Shown: positions 36,313 to 45,896 of the stretch, in pieces | Layout of the letters: each line of letters starts with the position of its first letter | Numbering within the stretch: the stretch's first letter is position 1 | Assembly: GCA_016719855.1 (NCBI GenBank) | Contig: JADJYH010000027.1 | Span: 1-64,000 of the forward strand | Source of the DNA: Saprospiraceae bacterium | GTDB taxonomy: Bacteria; Bacteroidota; Bacteroidia; Chitinophagales; Saprospiraceae | Direction of reading: 5' to 3' | Length of the DNA stretch: 64,000 nt | Made by a program: the position numbers and the translations under genes | Notes under the pieces: generated by a model | The model's database searches: none | Seen by the model: only the letters and a program-made list of their open reading frames with translations | Told to the model about the DNA's origin: nothing

Positions 36313-37285
36313 CTTTTAACCACCTCCCGCACAATCACCTCCCCATGATGCCTCGTATTCTCTATAAACAACTTGCTCGTATCCAACCCCGCCTGCACCA
36401 CCCCCGCCAGATAGACACCAGGCAGATTTGATTCAAAAGTCTCCGCATTCATCACAGGCGTACGCTGCTCGTCGACGTTGAATTGGATGCCCAATTTTTC
36501 CAAAAAATTGAAATCTGGCTGATAGCCCGTCATGGCCAGCACGAAGTCGTTTTCGAGCGTCACCTCGCCGTCGGGCGTGGTCAATACGACTTCCTGTTGG
36601 CGGATTTCCTTCACCTGAGAGTTGAAAAACGCCCGGATGCTCCCCTCCTTGATGCGGTTCTCGATGTTGGGCCTGATCCAGTATTTCACCTTGTCGTAAA
36701 TGGCCACTTCCCGGATGCACATCGTCACTTCCGCACCTTTATAAAACGTCTCCAACGCCACGTCACAGGCGGAGTTGGCGGCACCGACGACCAATACTCG
36801 CTGCCCCACGTACGGGTGCGCCTCGTCGTAGAAGTGCTTCACTTTCGGCAAATCTTCGCCCGGCACATTCATCAGGCGGGGCACGTCGTAGAAGCCGGTG
36901 GCGATGGCGACACAGCGGGTAGCATAGCTGCCCTTCGGGGTTTTCACTTCGTAAATACCATCATTGCGGCGCTCCATGCCCAGCACGGGTTCGTAGGTTT
37001 TTACCTTCAGTTTCCAGCTTTCGAGGATGCGGCGATAGTATTCCAGCGCCTCCCGGCGGGTGGGCTTGTCGGTGTGCGAAATGAACGGAACGCCGCCGAT
37101 TTCGAGGTTGAGGGAAGTGGAAAAAAAGGTCATGTTGGTGGGGAAGCGGAAGATGGAGTTGACCAGCACGCCCTTTTCCAGCACAAGGTATTGTAGCCCG
37201 GCCTTCTCGGCTTCGATGGCGATGGCGAAGCCAGTGGGGCCTGCGCCGATGATGAGGAGGTCGAGGGTGAAGTGGATGCTTTCAT
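36303..37285 (-). CDS. YpdA-like bacillithiol-disulfide-reductase-family flavoprotein
   Basis: The FAD motif GAGPTGFAIAIEAEKAG is near the N-terminus and the NAD(P) motif VVGAANSACDVA near residue 180. The LVLEKGVLVNSIFRFPTNMTFFST segment and the absence of a CxxC match YpdA. The open frame runs upstream without a good start. The ATG at 37285 fits only if the T3 run at 37280-37282 is read as T4, giving MKSIHFTLDLLIIGAG. The family reduces low-molecular-weight thiol disulfides; the thiol used here is unknown. Confidence 0.8.
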
Positions 37286-37481
37286 GCAGAAAGGTAATTT
37301 TTTGATGGCAAAGTTCGGCAGAAAAAGGGAAGTGGAATTGATGGAAGTCAATTGGCAGGTGCTTCAATTTTTGCCCTGTGACAAAAGTCACGTTCAGCGC
37401 TGCGGAAAGTCATTCGCCAGGGATGGAATAACCGATAAAATTGTCCGAAAATCTTATTTCTACTGATTAAAAATTCAAATC

Positions 37482-38051
37482 ATGAAAAAACAAGTCTTCT
37501 TCGTTTTTGCCCTCGTTTTTGGTTTAATGTTCGGGGTGCAGTCTTGCCAATCGGGTGCTACTGATACCAGTGAAGCCTCCGTAGCTGAGGCTACCACCCA
37601 ACCAGCAGCTGGAGGTGGCCAAGCCAGCGTGGTGGAAGATTCTGAGCCGAATGTGGTGAAAGTGGCCATCGGTTCGCCCGACCACACCACCCTCGTTGCA
37701 GCGCTCAAAGCTGCCGATTTGGTAAATTCAATGGCCAATGTTGGCCCGTTCACCGTTTTTGCACCAACCAACGCTGCTTTCGATGCACTGCCCGCTGGCA
37801 CGGTGGAAGGGTTGCTGAAACCAGAAGCAAAGGCAGATTTGACGAACATTCTCAAAGGTCACGTGACAACTTCCTCACTCACAGAAATGATGCTCTCAGA
37901 CGGCATGACACTTGGCATGGCCAACAATAGCAAAATCACCATCCATAAAACAGGTGATAAAATCATGGTAAATGACGCCAACGTGCTCGGTTCCGTGAAG
38001 GCTTCCAATGGCATGGTCTACGTGATTGACAAAGTGCTGCTGCCGAGGTAG
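37482..38051 (+). CDS. Fasciclin-domain lipoprotein
   Basis: 189 residues. Lipobox FGVQSC (Cys22), a low-complexity Ala/Thr/Gly linker (about 25-55), then one fasciclin (FAS1) domain with HTTLVAALKAADLV and the H1/H2-like VGPFTVFAPTNAAFDALPAGTV. Such proteins are surface adhesins or matrix proteins. The gene stands alone. Confidence 0.9.
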   Translation: MKKQVFFVFALVFGLMFGVQSCQSGATDTSEASVAEATTQPAAGGGQASVVEDSEPNVVKVAIGSPDHTTLVAALKAADLVNSMANVGPFTVFAPTNAAFDALPAGTVEGLLKPEAKADLTNILKGHVTTSSLTEMMLSDGMTLGMANNSKITIHKTGDKIMVNDANVLGSVKASNGMVYVIDKVLLPR

Positions 38052-38075
38052 CAGATAGACAACCTTCCTTCTTGG

Positions 38076-38106
38076 CAAGGGGAGTGACCATGCGCCGCTC
38101 CCCTTG
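38076..38106. terminator. Stem-loop after the fasciclin gene
   Basis: 9-bp stem CAAGGGGAG / CTCCCCTTG with a 13-nt loop, 25 bp past the stop. No T run follows, so termination is only likely. Confidence 0.5.
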
Positions 38107-38219
38107 CGCTTGAAGAATCATGTCTTCCACAAAACGCTTTCTTAAAAAAGGGAGGAAAAGTATTTGCAGCTTCACGGGGTTAGCCTAATTTGGCCGTTCG
38201 TCTTAAAAAAACAACTGCC

Positions 38220-40700
38220 ATGACTACATGCCGACTCCTGTTTTCCCTGCTGCTCTCCGCATTTGCGCTCTCCAATATCTGGGCGCAGCCCGACATGAAC
38301 AGCTTCGACTACCAAGGCTGCCATTTTTACCAAAAAAAACCAACTCCGCCAGCCCTTGGCCCCAATGGGGCAGGCAACGACCGTGACGCCGCCTGCGGCA
38401 GCAACACCCGCAGCGACAGTATTGACATCCTGAACTACGCCGTAACCCTCGACGTCACGCAGTTTGCGCAGCAAATACTGACCGCCGCCTGCGAAATGAC
38501 CTTCACCGCCAAGCAAGACGGCCTCGACTTCCTACCGCTCGACCTGCTCAACTTGACAGTGGACTCCGTGATGCACCAAGGCACGCCGCTCGTTTTTGAT
38601 TACGACAACCTGTTGCTCAACGTCCACCTGCCAACCGCCGTCAACATCGGCGACACGATGGAGCTGACGGTCTATTACCACGGCCACCCTACCGCAGACC
38701 CCAGTGGTTTTGGCGGTTTCGTTTTTGAAAACGGCTACGCCTACAACCTCGGCATCGGCCTCTCGTCGAATCCCTACAACTTCGGGCGAAGCTGGCATCC
38801 CTGTTTCGACAACTTCGTGGAGCGGGCCACCTACGACCTCAACCTCTTGTCCAACGACGGGCGAAAGGGCTACGGCATCGGCCAGTTCCTCGGCGAGACC
38901 GACCTCGGCGGTGGCATCGCACTGCGCCAGTTCCGCATGGATTTGCCATTGCCGACCTACCTCGTGGGCACGGCCACCAGCAACTACGGCGCTGTGCACC
39001 AGCAGCACACTGGCCAGTACGGCACCTACCCGATGCTACTCGTGGGCAAGCCTGGCGACACTACCCAGATGAAGACGGCATTCCAATATTTGCCCCAAGC
39101 TGTGGACATGTTGGAGGCGTGGTTTGGCCCGTATCGCTGGGGGCAGGTGGGCTACGTGCTCACTACCGCCGGGGCGATGGAACATGCGTCGCTCATCGCC
39201 TATCCCGACTTCAGCATTGACGACGGGCCAACCGATGGCATGAACCGCCTGATGGCCCACGAACTTGGCCACCACTGGTGGGGCAACATCACCACCCTCA
39301 GTTGTCCCGAAAATATGTGGATAAAAGAGGGCAATGCCGAGTACAGCGCCCACCTCTTCTTTGAGTATGTTTTTGGCAAACAGAAATTTACGAAGATGGT
39401 GAAGGACAATTTTTACAACGTTATAAAAACCGCTCACTTGGATGATGGCGATTACCTACCGCTATCAGGCCTGCCCTACGAGAACACTTACGGTACACAC
39501 ACCTACTACGGAGGCGCTGCCGCAATGCACAACCTGCGGGGTTACCTCGGCGACTCGCTCTTCCAACAGGGAATGCGCTCCATCCTCGATGCCTACGAGT
39601 ACCAGTCGGTGGACGCCGAACTGTTCCGTGACCAGCTCACGAGCAACACGGGTGTGGACATGACTTCGTTTTTTGATGACTGGATTTTTGCACCAGGCTA
39701 CTCGCTGTTCGAGCTTGACTCGGTGCATTTAACACCTGACGGAAACGCCTACGAGGCAAGGATTTTTGTGCAACAAAAACTCCACCACGCCCCTCACATG
39801 CACACCAACGTACCGTTGGAGATTACTTTTTTCGATGAAAACTGGCAGACGCACACGGCCACGTTCATGGCCAGTGGAGAGTTCACGGAGGCGGTGGTCA
39901 GCGTGCCGTTCCAGCCCGTCTGGCAGGTACTCAACGACCGCAACTCACTTAACCTTGGCCGCCTCCAAGACCGTGCAGTGGTGAAATCAACCGGCACCTT
40001 CAGCATAGGCTACTGCGACCTGAGCAGCCTTTCGGCCATCGCCGTACCAGCGGGCGATTCGGCGCTGGTCAGCTTCATCCACTACCTTGGCCCTGCCGAC
40101 CCCGAACCCAGCGGAGCGCAGCTTTCCAGCACGCACTACTGGCGCTACGGCGGCATCATCCCACCGGGCTTCAATGCCAAGGTGACGCTGAACTACAAGG
40201 GTGCCAATCCCGGTGATATTGACCACGACCTGACCAACATGCCCGAAGACAGCCTGACGCTGGTCTGGCGGCCACGTCCGGGCGTAGCCTGGGGAAAGTA
40301 TCCGTACTACAAAAAGACACCGCTCAACTTGGGCGACGGCAACGGATTTATCCGCATTGACAGCCTGTTGCCGGGCGACTTCGCCTTTGCCGCTGGCTCG
40401 CTGCCGCTGGCTACTGGCGTGTATGATTTGGGAGAAAATAGCGGCCCGGAATTGAGCATTTTCCCAAACCCCGCCTCCGAGAGCGTCACGGTGCAGGTGC
40501 TTATGCCCACCAATTTGCCCATGAAACTGGAGCTGTTCGATGCAACTGGAAGGCTGTTGAGACAAGACGCCGTGGGCGTAAACGGCGGTTTGCTGGCGCA
40601 AACGCTGGATGTTGCAGCTTTGCCGTCGGGTGTTTATTGGGTGAAAATCATTGGGGAAAACGCCAGTCCCCAAGCAGTTGGGAAATTCATCAAAAATTAA
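38220..40700 (+). CDS. M1 family metallopeptidase with T9SS sorting domain
   Basis: 826 residues from the ATG at 38220, followed by a signal peptide ending NIWAQ. The aminopeptidase-N-like core has GAMEHASLIAYPD near residue 315 (GxMEN-type motif with His instead of Asn), zinc site HELGHHWWGN near residue 350 and WIKEGNAEY behind it. The last 80 residues are a type A T9SS C-terminal domain (ELSIFPNPASESVTVQV, ending GVYWVKIIGENAS), so the enzyme is secreted or anchored on the surface. Confidence 0.92.
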   Translation: MTTCRLLFSLLLSAFALSNIWAQPDMNSFDYQGCHFYQKKPTPPALGPNGAGNDRDAACGSNTRSDSIDILNYAVTLDVTQFAQQILTAACEMTFTAKQDGLDFLPLDLLNLTVDSVMHQGTPLVFDYDNLLLNVHLPTAVNIGDTMELTVYYHGHPTADPSGFGGFVFENGYAYNLGIGLSSNPYNFGRSWHPCFDNFVERATYDLNLLSNDGRKGYGIGQFLGETDLGGGIALRQFRMDLPLPTYLVGTATSNYGAVHQQHTGQYGTYPMLLVGKPGDTTQMKTAFQYLPQAVDMLEAWFGPYRWGQVGYVLTTAGAMEHASLIAYPDFSIDDGPTDGMNRLMAHELGHHWWGNITTLSCPENMWIKEGNAEYSAHLFFEYVFGKQKFTKMVKDNFYNVIKTAHLDDGDYLPLSGLPYENTYGTHTYYGGAAAMHNLRGYLGDSLFQQGMRSILDAYEYQSVDAELFRDQLTSNTGVDMTSFFDDWIFAPGYSLFELDSVHLTPDGNAYEARIFVQQKLHHAPHMHTNVPLEITFFDENWQTHTATFMASGEFTEAVVSVPFQPVWQVLNDRNSLNLGRLQDRAVVKSTGTFSIGYCDLSSLSAIAVPAGDSALVSFIHYLGPADPEPSGAQLSSTHYWRYGGIIPPGFNAKVTLNYKGANPGDIDHDLTNMPEDSLTLVWRPRPGVAWGKYPYYKKTPLNLGDGNGFIRIDSLLPGDFAFAAGSLPLATGVYDLGENSGPELSIFPNPASESVTVQVLMPTNLPMKLELFDATGRLLRQDAVGVNGGLLAQTLDVAALPSGVYWVKIIGENASPQAVGKFIKN

Positions 40701-40716
40701 ATAAAAGACAAAAAAA

Positions 40717-41130
40717 ATGGAAAACTCATCTCGCCGCAACTTCGTCAAGACAGCCGCCGCCGCTGCGGCCACGCTGCCATTGGTCGGGGCTGCCACCGTT
40801 GAATCAAAACCGAAAGGCATGAAAAAAGTCTTCGTACACCAAGTGTATTTTTGGCTGAAAAACCCCGGCAGCACCGCCGACCGGGACAAGCTCGTGGAGG
40901 GCCTCAAGACCCTCACCAAAATCAAGTACATCAAAAGCTGGCACATCGGCATCCCGGCGGGCACGAGCCGGGACGTGATTGACGGTAGTTTCAGCATCTC
41001 TTGGCTCAATACCCTCAAGGATAGGACGGCGCAGGATGCCTACCAGATTGACCCCATCCACCTCGCCTTTGTAGAGAACTACAAGCACCTGTGGAACAAG
41101 GTCGTGGTGTATGATTCGGTGGATGTATAA
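40717..41130 (+). CDS. Dabb (stress-responsive) family protein with TAT-like signal
   Basis: 137 residues. The N-terminus SRRNFVKTAAAAAATLPLVG is a Tat-type signal; the mature part has the dimeric alpha-beta barrel (FVHQVYFWLKNPG near residue 38, then WHIGIPAGTSRDVID). Function of the family is not settled. It follows the M1 gene by 16 bp and may be read from the same transcript. Confidence 0.8.
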   Translation: MENSSRRNFVKTAAAAAATLPLVGAATVESKPKGMKKVFVHQVYFWLKNPGSTADRDKLVEGLKTLTKIKYIKSWHIGIPAGTSRDVIDGSFSISWLNTLKDRTAQDAYQIDPIHLAFVENYKHLWNKVVVYDSVDV

Positions 41131-41136
41131 TAGAGT

Positions 41137-41212
41137 TGTGAGGGGCTGAGGGGTTAAGTGCTTGAGAGAGCCAGCTCAAACCCTCAATCCCTAAAATTCT
41201 CAAAACCCTCAA
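41137..41212. repeat. Inverted CCCTCAA/TTGAGGG-type words in the pepP leader
   Basis: GAGGGGCTGAGGGG and related words on the left face CTCAAACCCTCAATCCC and CTCAAAACCCTCAA on the right, ending 4-5 nt before the pepP ATG. Pairing is imperfect. Confidence 0.45.
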
Positions 41213-41216
41213 TAAA

Positions 41217-42609
41217 ATGTTTTCAAAATCAACCTATACCGCCCGCCGTGAGCGCCTCCGTCGTGACCTTGGCTCCGGCCTCATCCTCATCCTCGGCAAC
41301 AACGAGGCACCGATGAACTACCGGGCCAACACCTACCACTTCCGGCAGGACAGCAATTTCCTCTACTTCTTCGGCCTCGACCAGCCCAGCCTCGCCGGTG
41401 TGCTGGATGTGGACGCCGGGGAGGACATCATCTTCGGCGACGAGCTGACGATGGAGGACGTGGTCTGGACTGGCCCGCTCCCGACCATTGCGGAGCAAGC
41501 CGACCGGATTGGCGTGACTAAAACGCTGCCGCTCAAGGACTTAGGCTGGCTTTTTGAAAAATGCTTTGGATAAGAAACAGCCCATCCACTTTACCCCGCC
41601 GTACCGCCACGACAACATGATTTTGCTGTCGGAAATGCTCGGCCAGCATGTTGCGAAGCTGAAAGAAAATGCCTCAGAGGCACTGATTCGGGCCATCGTG
41701 GCGCAGCGCTCGCACAAGTCGGCGGAAGAGGTGGCGGAGATGGAAAGGGCCGTGGACATCAGCGGTGCCATGCACGTGGCCGTGATGAAGGCTGCTGCCG
41801 CTGGCAAAAAAGAGGCAGAACTGGCGGGCATTGCCGCAGGCATTGCCACGGGCATGGGCGGTGCGCTGGCATACGGCATCATCATGACCATCAACGGGCA
41901 GGTGCTGCACAACCACCACCACTACAACACGTTGCGGAGCGGCCAACTGCTGCTCGGCGACCACGGCGCAGAGACGCACCTGCACTACGCTGGCGACCTC
42001 ACCCGTACTTGCCCCGTGGACAAGGTTTTTACCCAACGCCAAAAAGACGTGTACAACATCGTGCTGGACGCCGAAGTGAGCGCCATCGAATCGCTCAAAC
42101 CTGGTCTGCCTTATCGGGAGGTCCACCTCGCCGCCGCCCGCCGCATGTCCGAAGGGCTGAAGTCGCTGGGCCTGATGAAGGGCGACCTCGACGAGGCTGT
42201 GGCGCAGGGCGCTCATGCGCTGTTTTTCCCGCACGGCCTCGGCCACATGATTGGACTTGACGTTCACGACATGGAGGATTTGGGCGAAGATTTCGTGGGC
42301 TATTCCGACGAGATGCAGCGCAGTACGCAGTTTGGGACAGCTTATCTGCGGTTGGGTCGGACACTGGAACCGGGCTTCGTGCTGACGGTGGAACCCGGCC
42401 TCTATTTCATCCCAGAACTGATGGACCAGTGGGAGGCCGAGGGCAAGTTCACCGACTTCATCAACTACGGGGCGCTGAAGGATTGGCGCTCGTTCGGCGG
42501 CATCCGCATCGAGGACAACGTGCTGGTGACGCAGGACGGCCACCGGGTGCTTGGCAAGCCAGTGCCCAAAACCGTGGAGGAAGTGGAGGCATTGAGAGGT
42601 CTGAGGTAA
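41217..42609 (+). CDS. pepP: Xaa-Pro aminopeptidase P, M24 family (frameshift)
   Basis: The N-terminal creatinase-like domain (about 1-115, with NYRANTYHFRQDSNFLYFFGLD) and the pita-bread catalytic domain are in two frames. A surplus T in T5 at 41552-41556 separates them; repair joins GWLLKNALDKKQPIHFTPPY. Metal ligands are visible in LLGDHGAETHLHYAGDLTRTCPV, HGLGHMIGLDVHDMED, LTVEPGLYFIPE and GGIRIEDNVLV. It removes N-terminal residues preceding proline. Length after repair is about 463 residues. Confidence 0.88.
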
Positions 42610-42705
42610 AAAGGTATGAGGTATGGGGGAGGTGGGTTGGCAATTTTTTCATTTACATTTGCGCTTCAAAAAAATACCTCAAGCCTCAATACTTCATACC
42701 TTTTT
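42608..42705. repeat. 17-bp inverted repeat whose right arm abuts the HAD start codon
   Basis: AAAAAGGTATGAGGTAT (42608-42624) pairs with ATACTTCATACCTTTTT (42689-42705), one mismatch. Extra GGTATG/ACCTC words extend both sides. The left arm overlaps the pepP stop and the right arm touches the ATG at 42706. Confidence 0.75.
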
Positions 42706-43314
42706 ATGAACACCATCATCTTCGACCTCGGCGGCGTCCTTATTGACTGGAACCCTGATTACGTCTTCGACAAAATTTTCGACGACCCTGCCCGCAAGCA
42801 GTTTTTCTACGACAATATCTGCACCCCGCACTGGAACGAGGAACAGGACGCTGGCCGCTCCCTTCAAGAGGCCACCGATATGCTACTGGCCGAGCATCCT
42901 GAATGGGAAACCGAAATAAAAGCCTACTACGGCCGCTGGCGGGAGATGCTCGGCGGCGCCATTCCCGAGACCGTGAATATTTTTAGGGAGCTGAAAGCCG
43001 CCAACGGCCACCGTTTTTATGCCCTCACCAACTGGTCCGCAGAGACATTTCCCATCGCCTTGGAGACTTTTGACTTCCTGCATTGGTTCGATGGCATCGT
43101 GGTGAGTGGCACGGAAAAGACCCGCAAACCCTTCCCAGAATTCTACCAAATCCTGCTTGACCGTTATGACGTGGCACCCTCCGAGGCCATTTTCATTGAC
43201 GACAACTACCGGAACGTGTTGGCCGCACGAGCGATGGGCATCAAGTCCATCCACTATCAGTCACCCGCTGGACTGCGGGAGGAGCTGGGGAAACTGGGGG
43301 TTCAGGTCGGTTAG
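42706..43314 (+). CDS. HAD family hydrolase (YihX-like)
   Basis: 202 residues from the ATG at 42706. HAD motif I FDLGGVLIDWNP at the N-terminus, motif II ALTNWS near residue 108, motif III Lys in GTEKTRKPFPEFYQ and motif IV FIDDNYRNVLAA near residue 165. It resembles YihX-type sugar-phosphate phosphatases. Substrate not known. Confidence 0.88.
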   Translation: MNTIIFDLGGVLIDWNPDYVFDKIFDDPARKQFFYDNICTPHWNEEQDAGRSLQEATDMLLAEHPEWETEIKAYYGRWREMLGGAIPETVNIFRELKAANGHRFYALTNWSAETFPIALETFDFLHWFDGIVVSGTEKTRKPFPEFYQILLDRYDVAPSEAIFIDDNYRNVLAARAMGIKSIHYQSPAGLREELGKLGVQVG

Positions 43315-43353
43315 GCTTTCCGAATTTAAAAAACTTGGAAAGTCTTTTTTATC

Positions 43354-43390
43354 AAAAAAAAAAACAGCCCACTGATTTGCATCAGTGGGC
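43354..43390 (-). terminator. Terminator-like hairpin pointing to the minus strand
   Basis: 10-bp perfect stem GCCCACTGAT / ATCAGTGGGC with a 4-nt loop. On the minus strand it is followed by T11, a strong terminator; on the plus strand no T run follows. No minus-strand gene lies upstream of it. Confidence 0.7.
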
Positions 43391-43782
43391 CGTCGAAATC
43401 CTGTATGAAATAGTCCCAAAGTTTTCACAGCTCGGCATCTGGAGTCAAAAAAAGAAGGAAAAAGGTACGAGCGTATTTTCGTTTTGGATAAACTGTCTAA
43501 CCTAACTGTCAGCTTTCATAGCTACTTTTCATAAGCACAAAGTAACCGGGTAAAAAAGATTCTGACCAACCAAACTATCCCAAAAGTCAGGTTTCTGATT
43601 TCCTTCATCACTGTTTTTCACCCATGAATCAATGCCCATTTCGTTTGGCAAAGCGACCAAACCACCTACCTTTGCGCACTTCTTGAGAGAACCATATTTT
43701 TAGTAAAATCAGGCTTTTGGGCATCGGCAACCGCAACCAATCTTTTGTCATTCCCGAAGGGAACCTAATCTGAAATCGCAAG
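43391..43782. other. Intergenic region between the HAD gene and purH
   Basis: About 390 bp without a supported protein gene. It contains the purH promoter and, on the minus strand, could encode a short RNA that ends at the hairpin 43354-43390. Confidence 0.4.
43644..43674 (+). promoter_or_regulatory. Promoter of purH
   Basis: TTTGG at 43644-43648 and TACCTTTG at 43667-43674 with 18 nt between, a good match to the Bacteroidota consensus. The -7 box is followed by CGCAC as at aspS and 13838. The 5' leader is about 105 nt. Confidence 0.6.
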
Positions 43783-45310
43783 GTGAAATCAAAAAAAATC
43801 ACGTCCGCACTCATCTCCGTTTATTACAAAGACGGCCTCGAACCAATCATCCGGGAACTGCACAAGCACAACGTCACCATTTACTCCACAGGCGGTACGC
43901 AGTCGTTCATCGAAAGCCTCGGTGTGCCCGTGAAAACTGTGGAGGGGCTGACAGGCTACCCCTCCATCCTCGATGGGCGGGTGAAAACGCTGCACCCGAT
44001 GGTGTTCGGCGGCATCTTGGCCATTCGGGAAGAGGCGCACCAAGCGCAACTAGCGCAATTCAAAATTCCAGAAATTGACCTCGTGGTTGTGGATTTGTAC
44101 CCCTTCGAGGAAACGGTGGCCAAGACGCAGGACGAGGCCGAAATCATCGAAAAAATTGACATCGGTGGCATCTCGCTCATCCGGGCAGCGGCCAAAAACT
44201 TTGGCGACGTGGCAGTTGTGCCGAGCAAGGACGAGTACGCTTTCCTGCTGGATTGCCTACAAAAAAAGGACGGTTGCACCGACCTCGAAGACCGTCGGGA
44301 ACTCGCCCGCCGGGGCTTCAAAGTGTCTAGCCACTATGACACCGCCATTTTCAACTACTTCAACCGGGGCAGCGGCGAGCTGTCGTTCAAGCACAGCATC
44401 CACCAGTCGGAGGTGCTGCGCTACGGCGAAAACCCGCACCAGTCCGGCGTTTTTTATGGTGATTTAAGTAAAATGTTCGACGTGCTGAACGGCAAGGCTC
44501 TCAGCTACAACAACCTCGTGGATGTGGACGCCGCCGTGCAGCTCATGCGGGAATTCCAGCACAGCGATCCGACTTTTGCCATCCTGAAACACACCAACGC
44601 CTGCGGCGTGGCCACCCGCCCGACGCTTGGTGGAGGCATGGAAGGCCGCCCTCGCCTGCGACAATGTGAGCGCCTTTGGCGGCATTTTCGTTTGCAATGG
44701 AAATGTGGATTTGGCGACAGCACAGGAGATAGACCAACTGTTTTACGAAGTGCTGATTGCCCCTGGGTTTGAGGCGGATGCACTGGCGCATTTGTCCTCA
44801 AAAAAGAATCGCATCTTGTTGAAAATCAAGGAATTCTACGTGCAGTCCCGCTCCTTCCGCAGCCTGCTGAACGGCGTGGTGGAACAGGACACTGACCTGA
44901 AATCAGAGACTCCAGCCGACCTGAAACAAGCCACCAAACTTGCTCCGACGGATGCCGAAGTGGGCGACCTGCTCTTCGCCAGCACCTGCGTGAAGCACCT
45001 GAAATCCAACGGCATCGCCCTCGTGAAAGACCGCCAGCTCATCGGCATGGGCTGCGGCCAACCGAACCGGGTGGACGCCCTGCGGCAGGCCATCCACAAG
45101 GCCAAAGCATTCGGCTTCGACCTGCGGGGCGCCGTCATGGCTAGTGATGCGTTTTTCCCCTTCCCCGATTGCGTGGAAATCGCGCACGGCGAGGGCATTG
45201 ACGCCGTCATCCACCCCGGCGGCTCCATCAAGGACCAGGACAGCGTGGACTACTGCGATGCGAACGGGATGCGGATGGTGATGACGGGGACGAGGCATTT
45301 TAGGCATTGA
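43783..45310 (+). CDS. purH: Bifunctional AICAR formyltransferase / IMP cyclohydrolase (frameshift)
   Basis: Last two steps of IMP synthesis. It starts with GTG at 43783 (MKSKKITSALISVYYKDGL). The MGS-like cyclohydrolase domain (STGGT near residue 35; GRVKTLHP near residue 65) is followed by the transformylase with the Lys-His pair in AILKHTNACG near residue 270. A surplus G at 44629-44630 breaks the frame; repair gives RPTLVEAWKAAL and the rest to FRH, about 508 residues. C-terminal PGGSIKDQDSVDYCD is typical. Confidence 0.92.
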
Positions 45311-45321
45311 GGAAAAAACCT

Positions 45322-45329
45322 TATTTTTG
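45322..45329 (+). promoter_or_regulatory. -7 box of the first TA module (TATTTTTG)
   Basis: 16 nt before the antitoxin ATG. The leader TTATTTTTGTTGAAAATCA is almost the same as that before the TA pair at 58639. Confidence 0.55.
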
Positions 45330-45345
45330 TTGAAAATCATTTGGC

Positions 45346-45600
45346 ATGGATATTCAACTGGAGAAAATAAGAATCATACAGAAACTGGCCGAAGTAGAAG
45401 AAGAATGGGTGCTACGTAGCATCAAGCGGCTACTCGGCATCAGCGAAGTAGTTGAGGATGAATTCGTAAAAAAATACGAAGCGAATCTTAAACCGATGAG
45501 CAGGCAGGAATTGATAGACAGGGCGCTGGAAGCAGAGGAGGATTTTAAGGCGGGGAGGTTCGTGGAATTGGAGTCCTACCTAAAATCAGTCGAACCTTGA
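45346..45600 (+). CDS. Antitoxin of a ParE-type TA module
   Basis: 84 residues, helical and charged (IIQKLAEVEEEWVLRSIKRLLG; later SRQELIDRALEAEEDFKAG). Similar small proteins precede RelE/ParE genes in Bacteroidota. Its stop codon lies directly before the toxin start. No DNA-binding motif can be named with certainty. Confidence 0.65.
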   Translation: MDIQLEKIRIIQKLAEVEEEWVLRSIKRLLGISEVVEDEFVKKYEANLKPMSRQELIDRALEAEEDFKAGRFVELESYLKSVEP

Positions 45601-45602
45601 CG

Positions 45603-45836
45603 ATGACCATTGTTTTACTCAAAAAAGCCCAACTCCGCCTCGATGAAATCGTCGAATACTACCGCTTACTTGGTTACGGCAGGCATGGTCGAAAAATAAG
45701 GGCTGGAATTTTAAAGAAAGCGCTACTTCTAAAAGAGCACCCTCAGCTTGGTGTTGTGGAAGAAACACTCGCTCACCTCGGACTTGGGCATCGGTTTTTA
45801 GTCGAAGGTAAATACAAAATCATATACCGCATCTAA
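45603..45836 (+). CDS. RelE/ParE family toxin, C-terminus cut by an in-frame TAA
   Basis: 77 residues as read (MTIVLLKKAQLRLDEIVEYYRLLG to KYKIIYRI). In the same frame after the TAA at 45834-45836 the family's usual ending continues for 19 codons (GQYIMVTDVFDTRQDPDKI) to a second stop at 45894-45896. The intact toxin would have 97 residues, the usual ParE size. The loss removes the last beta strand and the DTRQDP motif. Whether this is a real nonsense mutation or an error cannot be settled here. Confidence 0.75.
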   Translation: MTIVLLKKAQLRLDEIVEYYRLLGYGRHGRKIRAGILKKALLLKEHPQLGVVEETLAHLGLGHRFLVEGKYKIIYRI

Positions 45837-45896
45837 GGCCAGTACATCATGGTAACAGATGTTTTCGATACCCGACAAGACCCAGATAAAATTTAA

